Shown piece after piece: positions 8,813-17,092 of a stretch of 64,000 nt of DNA. Source of the stretch: Flavimobilis marinus (GTDB lineage Bacteria; Actinomycetota; Actinomycetes; Actinomycetales; Cellulomonadaceae); NCBI RefSeq assembly GCF_900113055.1, contig NZ_FONZ01000002.1:682001-746000 (forward strand). Reading direction: 5' to 3'. Below the pieces are notes generated by a model that was not told where the DNA came from, made no database searches, and was given only the letters and a program-made list of their open reading frames with translations. The position numbers and the translations under genes are program-made. Each line of letters opens with the position of its first letter. Position 1 is the stretch's first letter.

Positions 8813-11800
8813 TCAGCATTCTTGTTCGCGCGTCGCCGCCAGCACCTCCGCGGCGACAGCTTCTGCTTCCGCGTGCGCGCGCCACGCTGGCACTCGGACC
8901 ACGCGCCACCCAATCTGCTCCAGAACCGCATCCCGCAGGAGGTCCTGTCGCCTTTGACGACCTCTGGGGTCAGCATGACGAGTCCCATCGATCTCGACGT
9001 TGATTGGTCCTGCGCTGCCGTCGAGCGCGAAGTCGAGTTCGTACCCTTCGACAACCGGTTTGATGTCCGGCACGACGCCACGTCGACTCAGCGCGTCGAA
9101 GATCCGCCGCTCGGCTTCGGAGTGCAGTCCTCGACCACCGGACCAGTTCTCGCGAAGCTCGTGCACGGCAATTTCCGCGGCAGATGCGGAGCGCGCGGCC
9201 GCCACGAGCGCGTGCAGTGTCGGCACTGGTACGTCCGCGAGCGCTACGACATCGGATACGACGACCAGAGCCCGCTTGGCTCGGGACACGGCGACGTTCA
9301 CAAGATTTCGCTGGTCCTCGACCCACCGCGCGGTTCTCGCCAAGGCATCTGCCGCCAGGACTGTCGAGAAGAGCATGACGTCCCGCTCCTCCCCCTGGAA
9401 CGTGTGGGCGGTCCCGACCTTCACACGCCGGCGCACCCACGCCTCCTCCCCCAGCGCTGCCCGGAGCGATGCCTCGAGCAGTTGGCGCTGCTCACGGAAC
9501 GGGGTGACGACACCGAGTGTCCCCTGCTCACTGGCATGGGCGGCCACCCAGGCTACGACCGCCTGCACTTCATCTGGGTTGGCGTTGCCGGTCATGCGAC
9601 CACGGACGTCGATCAGGTGAAGACCGTGGACGGCGCCGTCGGGCCGATCAACACTGGTGAGAATCCGCAGCGCTCCCCCGTAGAACTGCTCGTTGAAGAA
9701 GCCAGCGATGGCTGGGTGGCAGCGATAGTGCTCATCGAGCAGGTGCACCTGTGGTGCGCGCGCCTCGTAGGCCGTGAACGCTGAGTCCGCCAATGCGGAT
9801 GCCCGAGCGGCCCGGAACGCGTCTTCGCTCGCTCCAGCAACCCGTGCCACTCCGTCAATCGCGGGGCGGTTGAGGGTCACGATGGGAGTCAGCTGATTCG
9901 GGTCGCCGACGACGACGATCCTTCGTGCCCGGTAGGCCAGAGGCAGCACCTGCGCGATCGAGCACTGACTCGCCTCGTCGATCACCAGGAGGTCGAAGAG
10001 CCCCGCCTCCAGCGGAAAGGTCCCCCGCGCTGACAGCGCCGTGGTCGCCCACCCGTGCAGATGCGGGAGCACACGACGGAATGCGGCCGTGCGCTCACGT
10101 ATCGCTCCGGTGCGGCTGCGCGCGAGCTGCTGCATGCCCACTCGTCCGTCGCGAAGAGCCACCTGAACGCTGTCACGCAGCGCGAGAAGCCCCGCGTCTG
10201 ACCACCCACTGGCACTGGCCTCGAGCTCCGCCCGATCCACTCCGGCATCACGCGGCCCCAGGTTCTCAAGCACCCCAAGCAGCTCGTCGATGCGGCTTCG
10301 TGTCTTGAGCCACGCGAGCACGTCATCGACGCCGACCTGCGTCGTCGTCGGTCCGGCGATCCGAAGCAAGGCTCGAGCTCGCCCTCGACGGCGCCATCTG
10401 CTGCGTTCCAGCCTCCTGGCGGCGCGCAACGCCTTGTCGTGACGTGTTGCGTCCGGAGCGTGGGCCGGATCAGCCCAAAGCGCGGCAGCGAGATGCTCCA
10501 CATCCAGCAGAAGTTGCGCGAGCTCACCCTCGGCAGCCGACCGCCGTTCGAGGCGGTCGAGGACAGCCCGCCACTGGGCCTCGGCGAGTTCGAGCCGTCG
10601 GTCGATCACCGCTCGCGACGGGCCGCCATGCTGCTCCCGTGCGGAGAGCGACTCCAGTTGTGCCATGAGTCGGGAGCGATGCTCGGCGCTGCCCGTCCGC
10701 AGAAGTAGCGCCGGGTCGATCGCAGCCACCTTGCCTACCGCGACGTCCACAGCGGTGTTGTTGGTGGATGCGACAAGAACGCTCCGCCCCCGAACCCACT
10801 GGTTGGCGACGATCGCTGCGACGAGCTGCGACTTGCCCGTCCCGGGTGGACCGGTGACGACCGTCAGCGGGCGATCGAGCGCAGCGGTCAACGCCTGCTC
10901 CTGCGAGTCATTGAGCTCGAGGCCACTGACCTGAACCGGCGTCGATCTCTCGGCCTCGTCTACACCGGCAGCGCCGCCCGGTGCTTCGACGAGCCAAGCT
11001 GCTGCTGTGCGGCGCCAGTCCGTGCGAGCGCGAAGGGTCCCGAGCTCGTCAACGAGGCCAGCGGTCATCTGCTGCGAGCCTGAGGCGCGGATCAAGACGG
11101 CGACGTCGTATGCGCCCGGCCGCGAGGGCCGAGCCAACCCCCTGTTGGAATCTTCGCGCGAGGCCTGCAACGGGTGCCCGAGCGCTGTGCACACATGGCC
11201 CACCACCTCCTCCATCGCCTGCACATCACCGAAAGGCAGGTCCGAGAACATGGCCTCCAGGTCTGCGCTGATGGCGGGGTCCACGCTCGGATGCGACAGC
11301 AGAGCGGGGTTCACGTAGGGCCGGTCGTCACGGGGCAGGATCGTCGGCGGGGCAGCAGCTGTACCGCCGTCCGCACGGACCAGCGCGATTCCGGTGACCA
11401 AGAGCGGCACCATCCCGAGCTGCCCGTTCGCGGCCGGAAGGATCAGCGCGGGCCAGCCGAGCAGCGTGACGCCGTCGGGCGGGGTCGCATTCAGGTGGCT
11501 GCACGTCCGTTCGCTTGGCAGGACCCCCTCGCAGGTCCCGATCACGACGTCTCGGTCGTCACCCGGCAAGGCGAGCCAGTCATCGCTTCCGATCGGAGCT
11601 GGGTCGTGCGCGGACGCGTGCAGCTGTGCGAGCCGGTGGTAGGCGACAAGCCGCTGCCAGGACTGCTCCCCGGGATCCGGTGCGGGATCGCGAGTCCACT
11701 GCGGCGGCACATGCGCGCAGTTCAACGGCGAGCGCTGGGTGTCTCTGGGCCGGGCCCGGGCTTGCTCCCCCGGGCACCTGATGCAGGCAACGTACTTCGT

Positions 11801-11896
11801 CGCCGGGTTGTATGTGGCGAGCTCCCCTACGGCCAGAGGCCCACGGCACCGTCGGCAGCGGCTCGGGTACTTGAGACGGATCTGACGTTCAGCCAC
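8813..11896 (-). CDS. SF1 helicase with N-terminal Zn ribbon and C-terminal Vsr/DUF559-like nuclease
   Basis: This is a superfamily 1 (Upf1/Dna2-like) helicase fused to a nuclease, 1027 aa from the chosen GTG. A Zn ribbon (C14-x2-C17 ... C38-x2-C41) comes first. Helicase motifs follow: Walker A GPPGTGKS (349-356), Walker B VIDEAS (D640/E641), 'VVGDPNQLTP' (motif III), 'DEHYRCHPAI' (IV), 'GTAHTFQGEERDV' (V) and 'NLVNVAVSRAKRAL' (VI). The C-terminus has a PD-(D/E)XK pattern of the Vsr/DUF559 kind: 'YELDFALD' (D955) then 'VEIDGTRH' (E968, D970), ending in 'GWRVVRVPAW'. An ATG at 12070 is in frame but would consume the divergent promoter. The GTG at 11896 has an AGGGGG ribosome-binding site, so I prefer it. 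It is convergent with mcrC. Related helicase-Vsr proteins occur in defence islands. Confidence 0.85.
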   Translation of the reverse strand: MAERQIRLKYPSRCRRCRGPLAVGELATYNPATKYVACIRCPGEQARARPRDTQRSPLNCAHVPPQWTRDPAPDPGEQSWQRLVAYHRLAQLHASAHDPAPIGSDDWLALPGDDRDVVIGTCEGVLPSERTCSHLNATPPDGVTLLGWPALILPAANGQLGMVPLLVTGIALVRADGGTAAAPPTILPRDDRPYVNPALLSHPSVDPAISADLEAMFSDLPFGDVQAMEEVVGHVCTALGHPLQASREDSNRGLARPSRPGAYDVAVLIRASGSQQMTAGLVDELGTLRARTDWRRTAAAWLVEAPGGAAGVDEAERSTPVQVSGLELNDSQEQALTAALDRPLTVVTGPPGTGKSQLVAAIVANQWVRGRSVLVASTNNTAVDVAVGKVAAIDPALLLRTGSAEHRSRLMAQLESLSAREQHGGPSRAVIDRRLELAEAQWRAVLDRLERRSAAEGELAQLLLDVEHLAAALWADPAHAPDATRHDKALRAARRLERSRWRRRGRARALLRIAGPTTTQVGVDDVLAWLKTRSRIDELLGVLENLGPRDAGVDRAELEASASGWSDAGLLALRDSVQVALRDGRVGMQQLARSRTGAIRERTAAFRRVLPHLHGWATTALSARGTFPLEAGLFDLLVIDEASQCSIAQVLPLAYRARRIVVVGDPNQLTPIVTLNRPAIDGVARVAGASEDAFRAARASALADSAFTAYEARAPQVHLLDEHYRCHPAIAGFFNEQFYGGALRILTSVDRPDGAVHGLHLIDVRGRMTGNANPDEVQAVVAWVAAHASEQGTLGVVTPFREQRQLLEASLRAALGEEAWVRRRVKVGTAHTFQGEERDVMLFSTVLAADALARTARWVEDQRNLVNVAVSRAKRALVVVSDVVALADVPVPTLHALVAAARSASAAEIAVHELRENWSGGRGLHSEAERRIFDALSRRGVVPDIKPVVEGYELDFALDGSAGPINVEIDGTRHADPRGRQRRQDLLRDAVLEQIGWRVVRVPAWRAHAEAEAVAAEVLAATREQEC

Positions 11897-12068
11897 CGGT
11901 AGGCCCCCTGTCACCAAGCGCTGAGAGCACCAGCCTTGTCGCCATGTCCTGTCATCGGCTCCTTCGCGCAGCTCCTTGAGGGGCAACGCTGAGCGCCTCA
12001 CCGAGGCGGACACCTGCGCCTCTCGGCGCGCGCCGCGAACTTGGACTTCATGCCTTAGATTCTTCGCC

Positions 12069-12923
12069 ATGAACCCCGCTCACGGCCTGCGCGACGTGCG
12101 CCTCGGAGAGATCAGTTCGGCGGTGCAGGTGCGTCACATCGAGACGCCGCTGTCCCGAGCCACGAGTTTTAACCTCGAGACTCCGATGATCAAGGCGACC
12201 TCGGTGATGTCGAGCCAGGGATTCGATGCGGCGCCCGTTCAACAAGGCGGGCGGGTTGTCGGCATCATCGACAACGCCGAAAACAAGCGAGGAGCCGTCG
12301 GCGATCACATTCGATCACTGTGGCCTGGACTCCTGGTAACAGCGAATACCCCTGTTTCCGTCTTGCTGGAGTTCCTCCAACACGAGCCCCTTCTCCTGGT
12401 CATGGAGCACCAGGAGGTCACGGGCCTCGTCACCCCGGCAGATCTCAACAGCGCTGCCGCCAGGTCGCACTTCTACCTTCAGTTCGCTGCTCTCGAGATC
12501 GCCCTGTCGAACTTGCTTCGCCAACTCCACCCGGATCAGCGCGCCCAGGATTCAGCGGTGTCCTGCCTCTCCCAGACGCGCCGTGACACCTACGAGAGGC
12601 TCAAACGTCAGCTCATTGCGAAGGACCAGTACCTGGACACGTTCGCGTGTCTGAGCGTCGACGACCTCGTACGGATCGCCGGCAACGATTCCGAGTTCCG
12701 CGAGGTCGCTCAGAACGCATACGGTGGCAGTTTCAGCAAGCACCTCGCAGGCAAACTGCAGGACGCACGGAACGATCTGATGCACGCGTCACGCACTCTG
12801 TCCGATGTTCCGGCGCTGATCAAGACGCGTGACCGAGTCCGCGCTCTCACTGAAGCCGCCGAGCAGCGCCTCGAAGCGCTGTCGTCCGTCGGGTTGCGAT
12901 ACGACGAGTCCCCCGTCGTCTAG
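12069..12923 (+). CDS. CBS-pair protein with C-terminal HEPN-like RNase domain (candidate)
   Basis: This is a 284-aa protein. Two CBS repeats are visible at about residues 25-75 ('VMSSQGFDAAPVQQGGRVVGIID') and 85-133 ('LLVTANTPVSVLLEFLQ', 'EVTGLVTPADL'). CBS pairs usually bind adenine nucleotides or SAM. The rest (134-284) is helical and contains R234-N-D-L-M-H239, the R-(polar)-x3-H signature of HEPN ribonucleases, preceded by 'YLQFAALEIALSNLLRQL' as in a HEPN first helix. I infer a ligand-gated RNase, possibly an abortive-infection effector. The gene is divergent from the helicase-nuclease gene across 172 bases. Two hand-counted windows gave 55-57% G+C, well below the core genome, which suggests acquisition. 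HEPN is called from the motif alone. Confidence 0.65.
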   Translation: MNPAHGLRDVRLGEISSAVQVRHIETPLSRATSFNLETPMIKATSVMSSQGFDAAPVQQGGRVVGIIDNAENKRGAVGDHIRSLWPGLLVTANTPVSVLLEFLQHEPLLLVMEHQEVTGLVTPADLNSAAARSHFYLQFAALEIALSNLLRQLHPDQRAQDSAVSCLSQTRRDTYERLKRQLIAKDQYLDTFACLSVDDLVRIAGNDSEFREVAQNAYGGSFSKHLAGKLQDARNDLMHASRTLSDVPALIKTRDRVRALTEAAEQRLEALSSVGLRYDESPVV

Positions 12924-13012
12924 CCACGATGATCGGCCGACGTGGTCAATCATCACGCGAAGGCCGACCGATGCTTCCGTCCCAGCACTTCATCCGCTGC
13001 TAGCCTCACCCC

Positions 13013-13396
13013 ATGCCCGCCGTCCGCCAGACCCGCCGCGCCCACGCCGCCCGCCGGCGCACCAAGCGCGTGGCGGCCTCGGGCAGCGACCTGACGAACG
13101 ACCAGTGGTTCCGCATCCTCGAGGCCTGGGCCTGCTGCGCCTACTGCGGTGCTGATGGTGTCGCGCTGCAGAAGGACTGCGTCCTTCCGATCTCCCGCGG
13201 CGGCCGCTACACCCTCGACAACGTCGTACCCGCGTGCGCGTCCTGCAACGCGAGCAAGTGCAACACCGAACTCACCTCGTGGATGCGCCGGCGCCGCCTC
13301 GACGAGCCGCAGTTTCTGCGCCGATGGATCGAGATCACCCGCGCGCTCCAAACCACCGAAGACCTCCCGGCGCCGGCATCGGCGGCCACGCCCTGA
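13013..13396 (+). CDS. Small HNH endonuclease-like protein
   Basis: This 127-aa protein has a basic N-terminus and a compact HNH fold: C-x2-C ('CCAYCGADG'), the central 'LPISRGGRYTLDNVVPAC' and a second C-x2-C ('CASCNASK'), the zinc-containing McrA/HNH layout. The canonical first His lies where 'CVLPISRGG' reads Leu-Pro-Ile, so catalytic competence is uncertain. A TAGCCT box ends six bases before the ATG, fitting a leaderless transcript. It is the last gene before tRNA-Ala and may be either the edge of the defence island or a core gene. DNA cleavage is inferred from the family. Confidence 0.75.
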   Translation: MPAVRQTRRAHAARRRTKRVAASGSDLTNDQWFRILEAWACCAYCGADGVALQKDCVLPISRGGRYTLDNVVPACASCNASKCNTELTSWMRRRRLDEPQFLRRWIEITRALQTTEDLPAPASAATP

Positions 13397-13449
13397 CCGC
13401 ACGACCCGAGCAGCACTACTCGCCCCACCGGGCCAAAGGGAAACGAGAA

Positions 13450-13474
13450 GAACCCCCGGCCGAAGCCGAGGGTC
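13450..13474 (-). terminator. Hairpin downstream of tRNA-Ala
   Basis: Read on the minus strand, the arms ACCCTCGGC and GCCGGGGGT enclose a TTCG tetraloop, and the sequence continues into a moderately T-rich tail. It lies 14 bases past the tRNA-Ala 3' end and would stop that transcript. It may also act on HNH transcription coming from the other side. Confidence 0.7.
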
Positions 13475-13487
13475 CCTCTCAAAAACG

Positions 13488-13560
13488 TGGAGCTGAGGGG
13501 ACTCGAACCCCTGACCCCCTGCATGCCATGCAGGTGCGCTACCAGCTGCGCCACAGCCCC
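13488..13560 (-). tRNA. tRNA-Ala(GGC)
   Basis: The 73-nt cloverleaf has a 7-bp acceptor stem (GGGGCTG with CAGCTCC), a D-arm GCGCAGCTGGTAGCGC, an anticodon stem CCTGC/GCAGG with loop ATGGCAT (anticodon GGC, alanine), and a T-arm with loop TTCGAGT. CCA is not encoded. Its 3' end faces the defence island, the usual orientation for a tRNA used as an integration site. Confidence 0.95.
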
Positions 13561-13606
13561 GCGATCCTTGCGGATCACCACCCGGCCGTAACCGGGCTCC
13601 GCAAGT

Positions 13607-14287
13607 CTAGACGGAGGATGCCGCCGATTGCCAATCCGGTCCGGCAGCCCAGTGGTCGGGCGCGAAGTCGGGCCCGATGTTGTGCGCGGCGAGCCGCCAC
13701 GCCGGCACCGCGCCGGCGCCGGACGCCTGCAGCACGGACCAGTGCGCGTTGTGCGCGCCCTGGACGCCCTTCCAGCCGTCGGGGTCGAGCCCGAGCAGCG
13801 CGGTGATCGCGATCGAGATCGCGGCGCCGTGCGACACGACCACGAGGGTCTCCCCCGCGTCCAACCCGGCCACGTGCTCCTCGATGGCCTCGACCATGCG
13901 CACGCCGACGGCCGCGCGCGTCTCCGCGCCCGTCGTCGTCGGCTCTTCGCCCTTGCGCCAGGCCGCGAACTCCTCGGGCCAGCCCGCGAGCATCTCCTCG
14001 CGCAGCATGCCCTCCCACGCCCCGAAACTGCGCTCGCGCAGTCGCTCGTCGGCGACCACGCGCACGCCGGCGGCCTCGCCCAGCACGCGCGCAGTGTCCG
14101 CGGCACGCCCCAGGTCGGACGTCACGATCAGCGTCGGGGTCTCCCGGGTGAGCAGCGCCCGGGCGGACTCGTCGGCCTGCCAGCGCCCGACGTCGTCGAG
14201 CGGGATGTCGACCTGACCCTGCAGCCGCCCGGCCGCGTTGTACGCGGTCCGGCCGTGCCGCAGCAGGACGAGGGTGCGGGCGCTCAC
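13607..14287 (-). CDS. Histidine phosphatase (phosphoglycerate-mutase family)
   Basis: This 226-aa protein opens with 'LVLLRHGRTAYNAAGRLQGQ', the RHG phosphohistidine motif of histidine phosphatases. The second catalytic His is in 'VVVSHGAAISIAI', and 'LRERSFGAWEG' is a family hallmark. The substrate cannot be read from sequence; candidates include phosphoglycerate-like metabolites and other phosphomonoesters. The GTG start overlaps the rsfS stop by four bases (GTGA), so the two are translationally coupled. The gene follows rsfS, an order I recall from other actinobacteria. Confidence 0.88.
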   Translation of the reverse strand: MSARTLVLLRHGRTAYNAAGRLQGQVDIPLDDVGRWQADESARALLTRETPTLIVTSDLGRAADTARVLGEAAGVRVVADERLRERSFGAWEGMLREEMLAGWPEEFAAWRKGEEPTTTGAETRAAVGVRMVEAIEEHVAGLDAGETLVVVSHGAAISIAITALLGLDPDGWKGVQGAHNAHWSVLQASGAGAVPAWRLAAHNIGPDFAPDHWAAGPDWQSAASSV

Positions 14288-14703
14288 GCGGTGGGCTCGG
14301 CCGCGCCGTCCTCGGCAGGGCCGTCCTCGGTCACGCGGTCGTGCAGGTCCGCCGGGAGTGCGACCTCGGGGCAGTCCTTCCACAGGCGCTCGAGCGCGTA
14401 GTACACGCGGTCCTCGGCCTGCTGGACGTGCACGACGATGTCGCCGTAGTCGAGCAGCACCCAGTGGGCTTCCTGCTGGCCCTCGCGGCGCAGCGTCTTG
14501 ACGCCCACCTTGTGCAGGGCCTCGTCGATCGCGTCGACGATGGCGATCACCTGGCGGTCGGTCTTGCCCGACGCGATCAGGAACACGTCGGTCAGCGCGA
14601 GCTGCTCGCTGACGTCGAGGGCGATGATCTCCTCGGCCTTGACGTCGGCGGCGGCGCGGGCCGCGATGACGGCCAGTTCTTCGGCACGCTCGGTGGCGGG
14701 CAT
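14284..14703 (-). CDS. rsfS: Ribosomal silencing factor RsfS
   Basis: The 139-aa protein matches the RsfS/Iojap family across its length: 'KAEEIIALDVSEQLALTDVFLIASG', 'DRQVIAIVDAIDEAL' and 'WVLLDYGDIVVHV'. RsfS binds L14 on the 50S subunit and blocks 30S joining when nutrients are scarce. A short acidic tail (TEDGPAEDGAAEPTA) follows the domain. It lies in the minus-strand run nadD - tail-anchored protein - rsfS - phosphatase and overlaps the phosphatase gene by four bases. The link to nadD is conserved in many bacteria. Confidence 0.95.
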   Translation of the reverse strand: MPATERAEELAVIAARAAADVKAEEIIALDVSEQLALTDVFLIASGKTDRQVIAIVDAIDEALHKVGVKTLRREGQQEAHWVLLDYGDIVVHVQQAEDRVYYALERLWKDCPEVALPADLHDRVTEDGPAEDGAAEPTA

Positions 14704-14776
14704 GGTTCTCCTTCAGATAGACGGCGAACCCGGCGGCACCGGGCACACATGGGGCTGGACGGACCAGCCCGCGAAG

Positions 14777-16168
14777 TCAGGCCCCGGGGGGTCGGACGAG
14801 GTCGATGATCGCGACGCTAGCGCTGAGCGCGTCCGCCGTCTCGCCGGAAGCGCTCATGAGCTGCCAGACGATCGCGCCGAGCACGAGCCCGACGACCACG
14901 AGGATCAGGTACTGCAGCGGCGTGTAGGTGAGCCAGCTCTCCTCGGCATCGTCCTCGTCGGTGCCGTCGTCCTCGGGGACGTCGCGCACCGGGCTGGTCG
15001 CCGCGGGCTGGGCGGCCAGGCCGAGCCTCGGCCACGCGGGCGCGAACGGAACGTCCGGCTCGTCCGCGTCGCCCTGGACGGCGGCGTGCAGCTCGGTGGG
15101 CTGCTCGCTCGGGGCGGACGGCGCCTGCGGGTTAATCGCGGGCCACTGCGCCTGGCCGCCGGCGTTCCAGCTCACCGGCTGGGCCGGCTGCGCGGGCTGC
15201 TGCGGCGCGACCGGCTGCGCGGGCGCGGTGTCCGGACGCCAGCCCGACGGGGCGGCGGGGGCTCCGAGCGCACCGGCAGCACCGGGCGCGCTCTGCGGCC
15301 ACGGCGCGCTGGCCAGCGGGGTGCGCTGCCCCTCGGGGACGGCGGGGTTCGGCGGCGTCGCGCCGCCCGGGTAGACGCGCGGCTGGGCCTCGGACATCGC
15401 GCGGGCGGCCCCCTCGCGGACGCCGACGCGCTGCGGCGGGCCCTGCGGCTCAGCCTGCGGGCGCGACTGCGCGTCGTCGGGCGCGATCGCGGGGATCTGG
15501 TCCGTGGGCATCCGCACGGGACGCGCGGCAGTGATCTGGCCGGTGGCGTCGACGCTGCGGATCGCACCCGTCGAGGCGGGCGGCGCGACCACGGGCGCCT
15601 GCTGACGGCGGGCGGCCCACGCGTCGGCGGCGCTCGAGCGCACGACTCCGTGGCTGGGCGGCGGCACCGCGGCGGCGCGGGCGGCGGCAGCCTCGGCGGA
15701 CCGGCTGCGCGGCGGCGCCGGGACGCCGGCGGGCTCGGGCGACGGCACGGCCGGGACGGCACCCGTGGGCGACGACGTCGAGGTCGCCGGGCCCGTCGGG
15801 GTCCACGCGACGCGCGCCGTCGGGGCCGGACGCGGCACGGCACGCTCGGGGAGGGCAGAACGCTCCGCCGTCGAGTGGTCCGGCGTCGCCCCTCCGGCGG
15901 AGGAGGGAGCGTTCCCATGCTGAGCGCGGGCGTGCAGGCGCTCCATCTCGCGCTCCTGGGCGAGGGCGAGCTCGCGGAGCTGGCGGCGGGTCAGGGGCGC
16001 GGCGTTGGACTCGGTCGCGGTCCGGGTGTCGCCGTTGACCGGCGAGCCGTCGGCGCGGTGGTCGGCGGGTTCGGGGCGGGCGTGCAGCGAGCGTCGCGTC
16101 GGGAGCGCCTGCGTGCGGGTGGCGCGGGCGTCGCGGGTGCCGGCGTCGCCGCCGTGCTCAGTGCTCAT
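14777..16168 (-). CDS. Pro/Ala-rich protein with a C-terminal membrane anchor, function unknown
   Basis: I do not recognise this 463-aa protein. Residues ~35-400 are low-complexity, rich in Ala, Pro, Gln and Arg, and look disordered. A short charged helix ('[19 protein letters not shown]') is near the N-terminus. One hydrophobic segment, '[20 protein letters not shown]', lies about 45 residues from the end, so the protein is probably tail-anchored with the long part in the cytoplasm. The chosen ATG lies inside the end of nadD (11-base overlap), so translation is coupled. A start further upstream would add 30 residues inside nadD. Its place between nadD and rsfS suggests a conserved cluster, but no role can be assigned. 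Confidence 0.7.
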   Translation of the reverse strand: MSTEHGGDAGTRDARATRTQALPTRRSLHARPEPADHRADGSPVNGDTRTATESNAAPLTRRQLRELALAQEREMERLHARAQHGNAPSSAGGATPDHSTAERSALPERAVPRPAPTARVAWTPTGPATSTSSPTGAVPAVPSPEPAGVPAPPRSRSAEAAAARAAAVPPPSHGVVRSSAADAWAARRQQAPVVAPPASTGAIRSVDATGQITAARPVRMPTDQIPAIAPDDAQSRPQAEPQGPPQRVGVREGAARAMSEAQPRVYPGGATPPNPAVPEGQRTPLASAPWPQSAPGAAGALGAPAAPSGWRPDTAPAQPVAPQQPAQPAQPVSWNAGGQAQWPAINPQAPSAPSEQPTELHAAVQGDADEPDVPFAPAWPRLGLAAQPAATSPVRDVPEDDGTDEDDAEESWLTYTPLQYLILVVVGLVLGAIVWQLMSASGETADALSASVAIIDLVRPPGA

Positions 16169-16766
16169 CGTCAGGATCCCGGTAGAGGCGGTGCTTGCTG
16201 ATGTACTGGACGACCCCGTCCGGCACCAGGTACCAGACGGGCTCTCCCTTGCGGGCACGGGCCCGGCAGTCTGTCGAGGAGATCGCCAGCGCCGGGATCT
16301 CGACCGCGGTCACGGCCTCCGGCGCCAACCCCTCGAGCGACAGACGATGCCCTGGTCGTGTAACGGCAACAAAGTGCGCCAACTTGAACAGTTCTTGCGG
16401 ATCCTTCCAGGTCAGGATCTGCGTGATGGCGTCGGCGCCGGTGATGAAGAACAGCTCCGCGTCGGGGCGCTCGGCCCGCAGGTCGCGCAGCGTGTCGATC
16501 GTGAAGGTGACGGCGTCGCGGTCCACGTCCACGCGGCTCACGGTGAAGCGCGGGTTGGACGCGGTGGCGATCACCGTCATCAGGTACCGGTGCTCGGCGG
16601 CGGTGACGTCCTGGTCGAGCTTGAACGTTGGGCGCCCCGTCGGCACGAACACGACCTCGTCGAGGTCGAACCACGCCTGGACCTCGCTGGCGGCGACCAG
16701 GTGGCCGTGGTGGATGGGATCGAAGGTCCCACCCATCACGCCGATACGAGGTCGAGGCACAGGCAT
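16158..16766 (-). CDS. nadD: Nicotinate-nucleotide adenylyltransferase
   Basis: NadD adenylates nicotinate mononucleotide to deamido-NAD in NAD synthesis. The 202-aa protein has the nucleotidyltransferase signature '[18 protein letters not shown]' with the (H/T)xGH motif, '[10 protein letters not shown]', and the C-terminal ISSTxxR-like '[13 protein letters not shown]'. The length is normal. It begins the run nadD - unknown membrane protein - rsfS - phosphatase on the minus strand. Confidence 0.95.
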   Translation of the reverse strand: MPVPRPRIGVMGGTFDPIHHGHLVAASEVQAWFDLDEVVFVPTGRPTFKLDQDVTAAEHRYLMTVIATASNPRFTVSRVDVDRDAVTFTIDTLRDLRAERPDAELFFITGADAITQILTWKDPQELFKLAHFVAVTRPGHRLSLEGLAPEAVTAVEIPALAISSTDCRARARKGEPVWYLVPDGVVQYISKHRLYRDPDDEH

Positions 16767-16804
16767 CCGTCCCTGGGAGCAGTCGGTCGCGGGTTACGCA
16801 GAGG

Positions 16805-16954
16805 TCAGTGGCGGTTGCCCGCGCTGCGGAAGGCGTACGTCACGCCCAGCAGGGCCAGTAGCGCGACGAGCGTGAGGCCGCCGTACGCGAGGGGCTCGAT
16901 CGGGAGCTCGGTGACCTGGACCTTCTCCGAGGCCAGCAGAGTGGCAGCAAGCAC
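16805..16954 (-). CDS. 49-aa single-span membrane peptide
   Basis: This small reading frame begins at a GTG with a consensus AGGAGG ribosome-binding site (complement of 16960-16965) five bases upstream. It encodes 49 residues: a short N-terminus, 'VQVTELPIEPLAYGG', one membrane span ('GLTLVALLALLGVTYAF') and a basic tail (RSAGNRH). It lies between proA and nadD on the same strand. The strong ribosome-binding site, proper hydrophobicity and positive-inside tail argue that it is real. The function is unknown. Confidence 0.7.
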   Translation of the reverse strand: MLAATLLASEKVQVTELPIEPLAYGGLTLVALLALLGVTYAFRSAGNRH

Positions 16955-17092
16955 GACGTCCTCCTGGTTGTTGGCGATTGACGGCCAGGGCGGAGGGCTC
17001 AGCGCCTTCCCCCGGCAGCGCGTCCTAGTCTCTCACGAGCCGCGTGACCGGCCAGGCCCGAACGCGCCCGCCGACCCACCTTCACCCGATCC

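Noticed and set aside
12069-12160. Longer start for the CBS-HEPN gene at 11976
   Set aside because: The extra 31 residues are Arg/Ala-rich, lie in the divergent promoter region and lack similarity to CBS N-termini.
1-13560. Prophage or transposon carrying the defence genes
   Set aside because: No integrase, transposase, capsid or terminal inverted repeats are visible. Only the tRNA boundary hints at an integrative origin.
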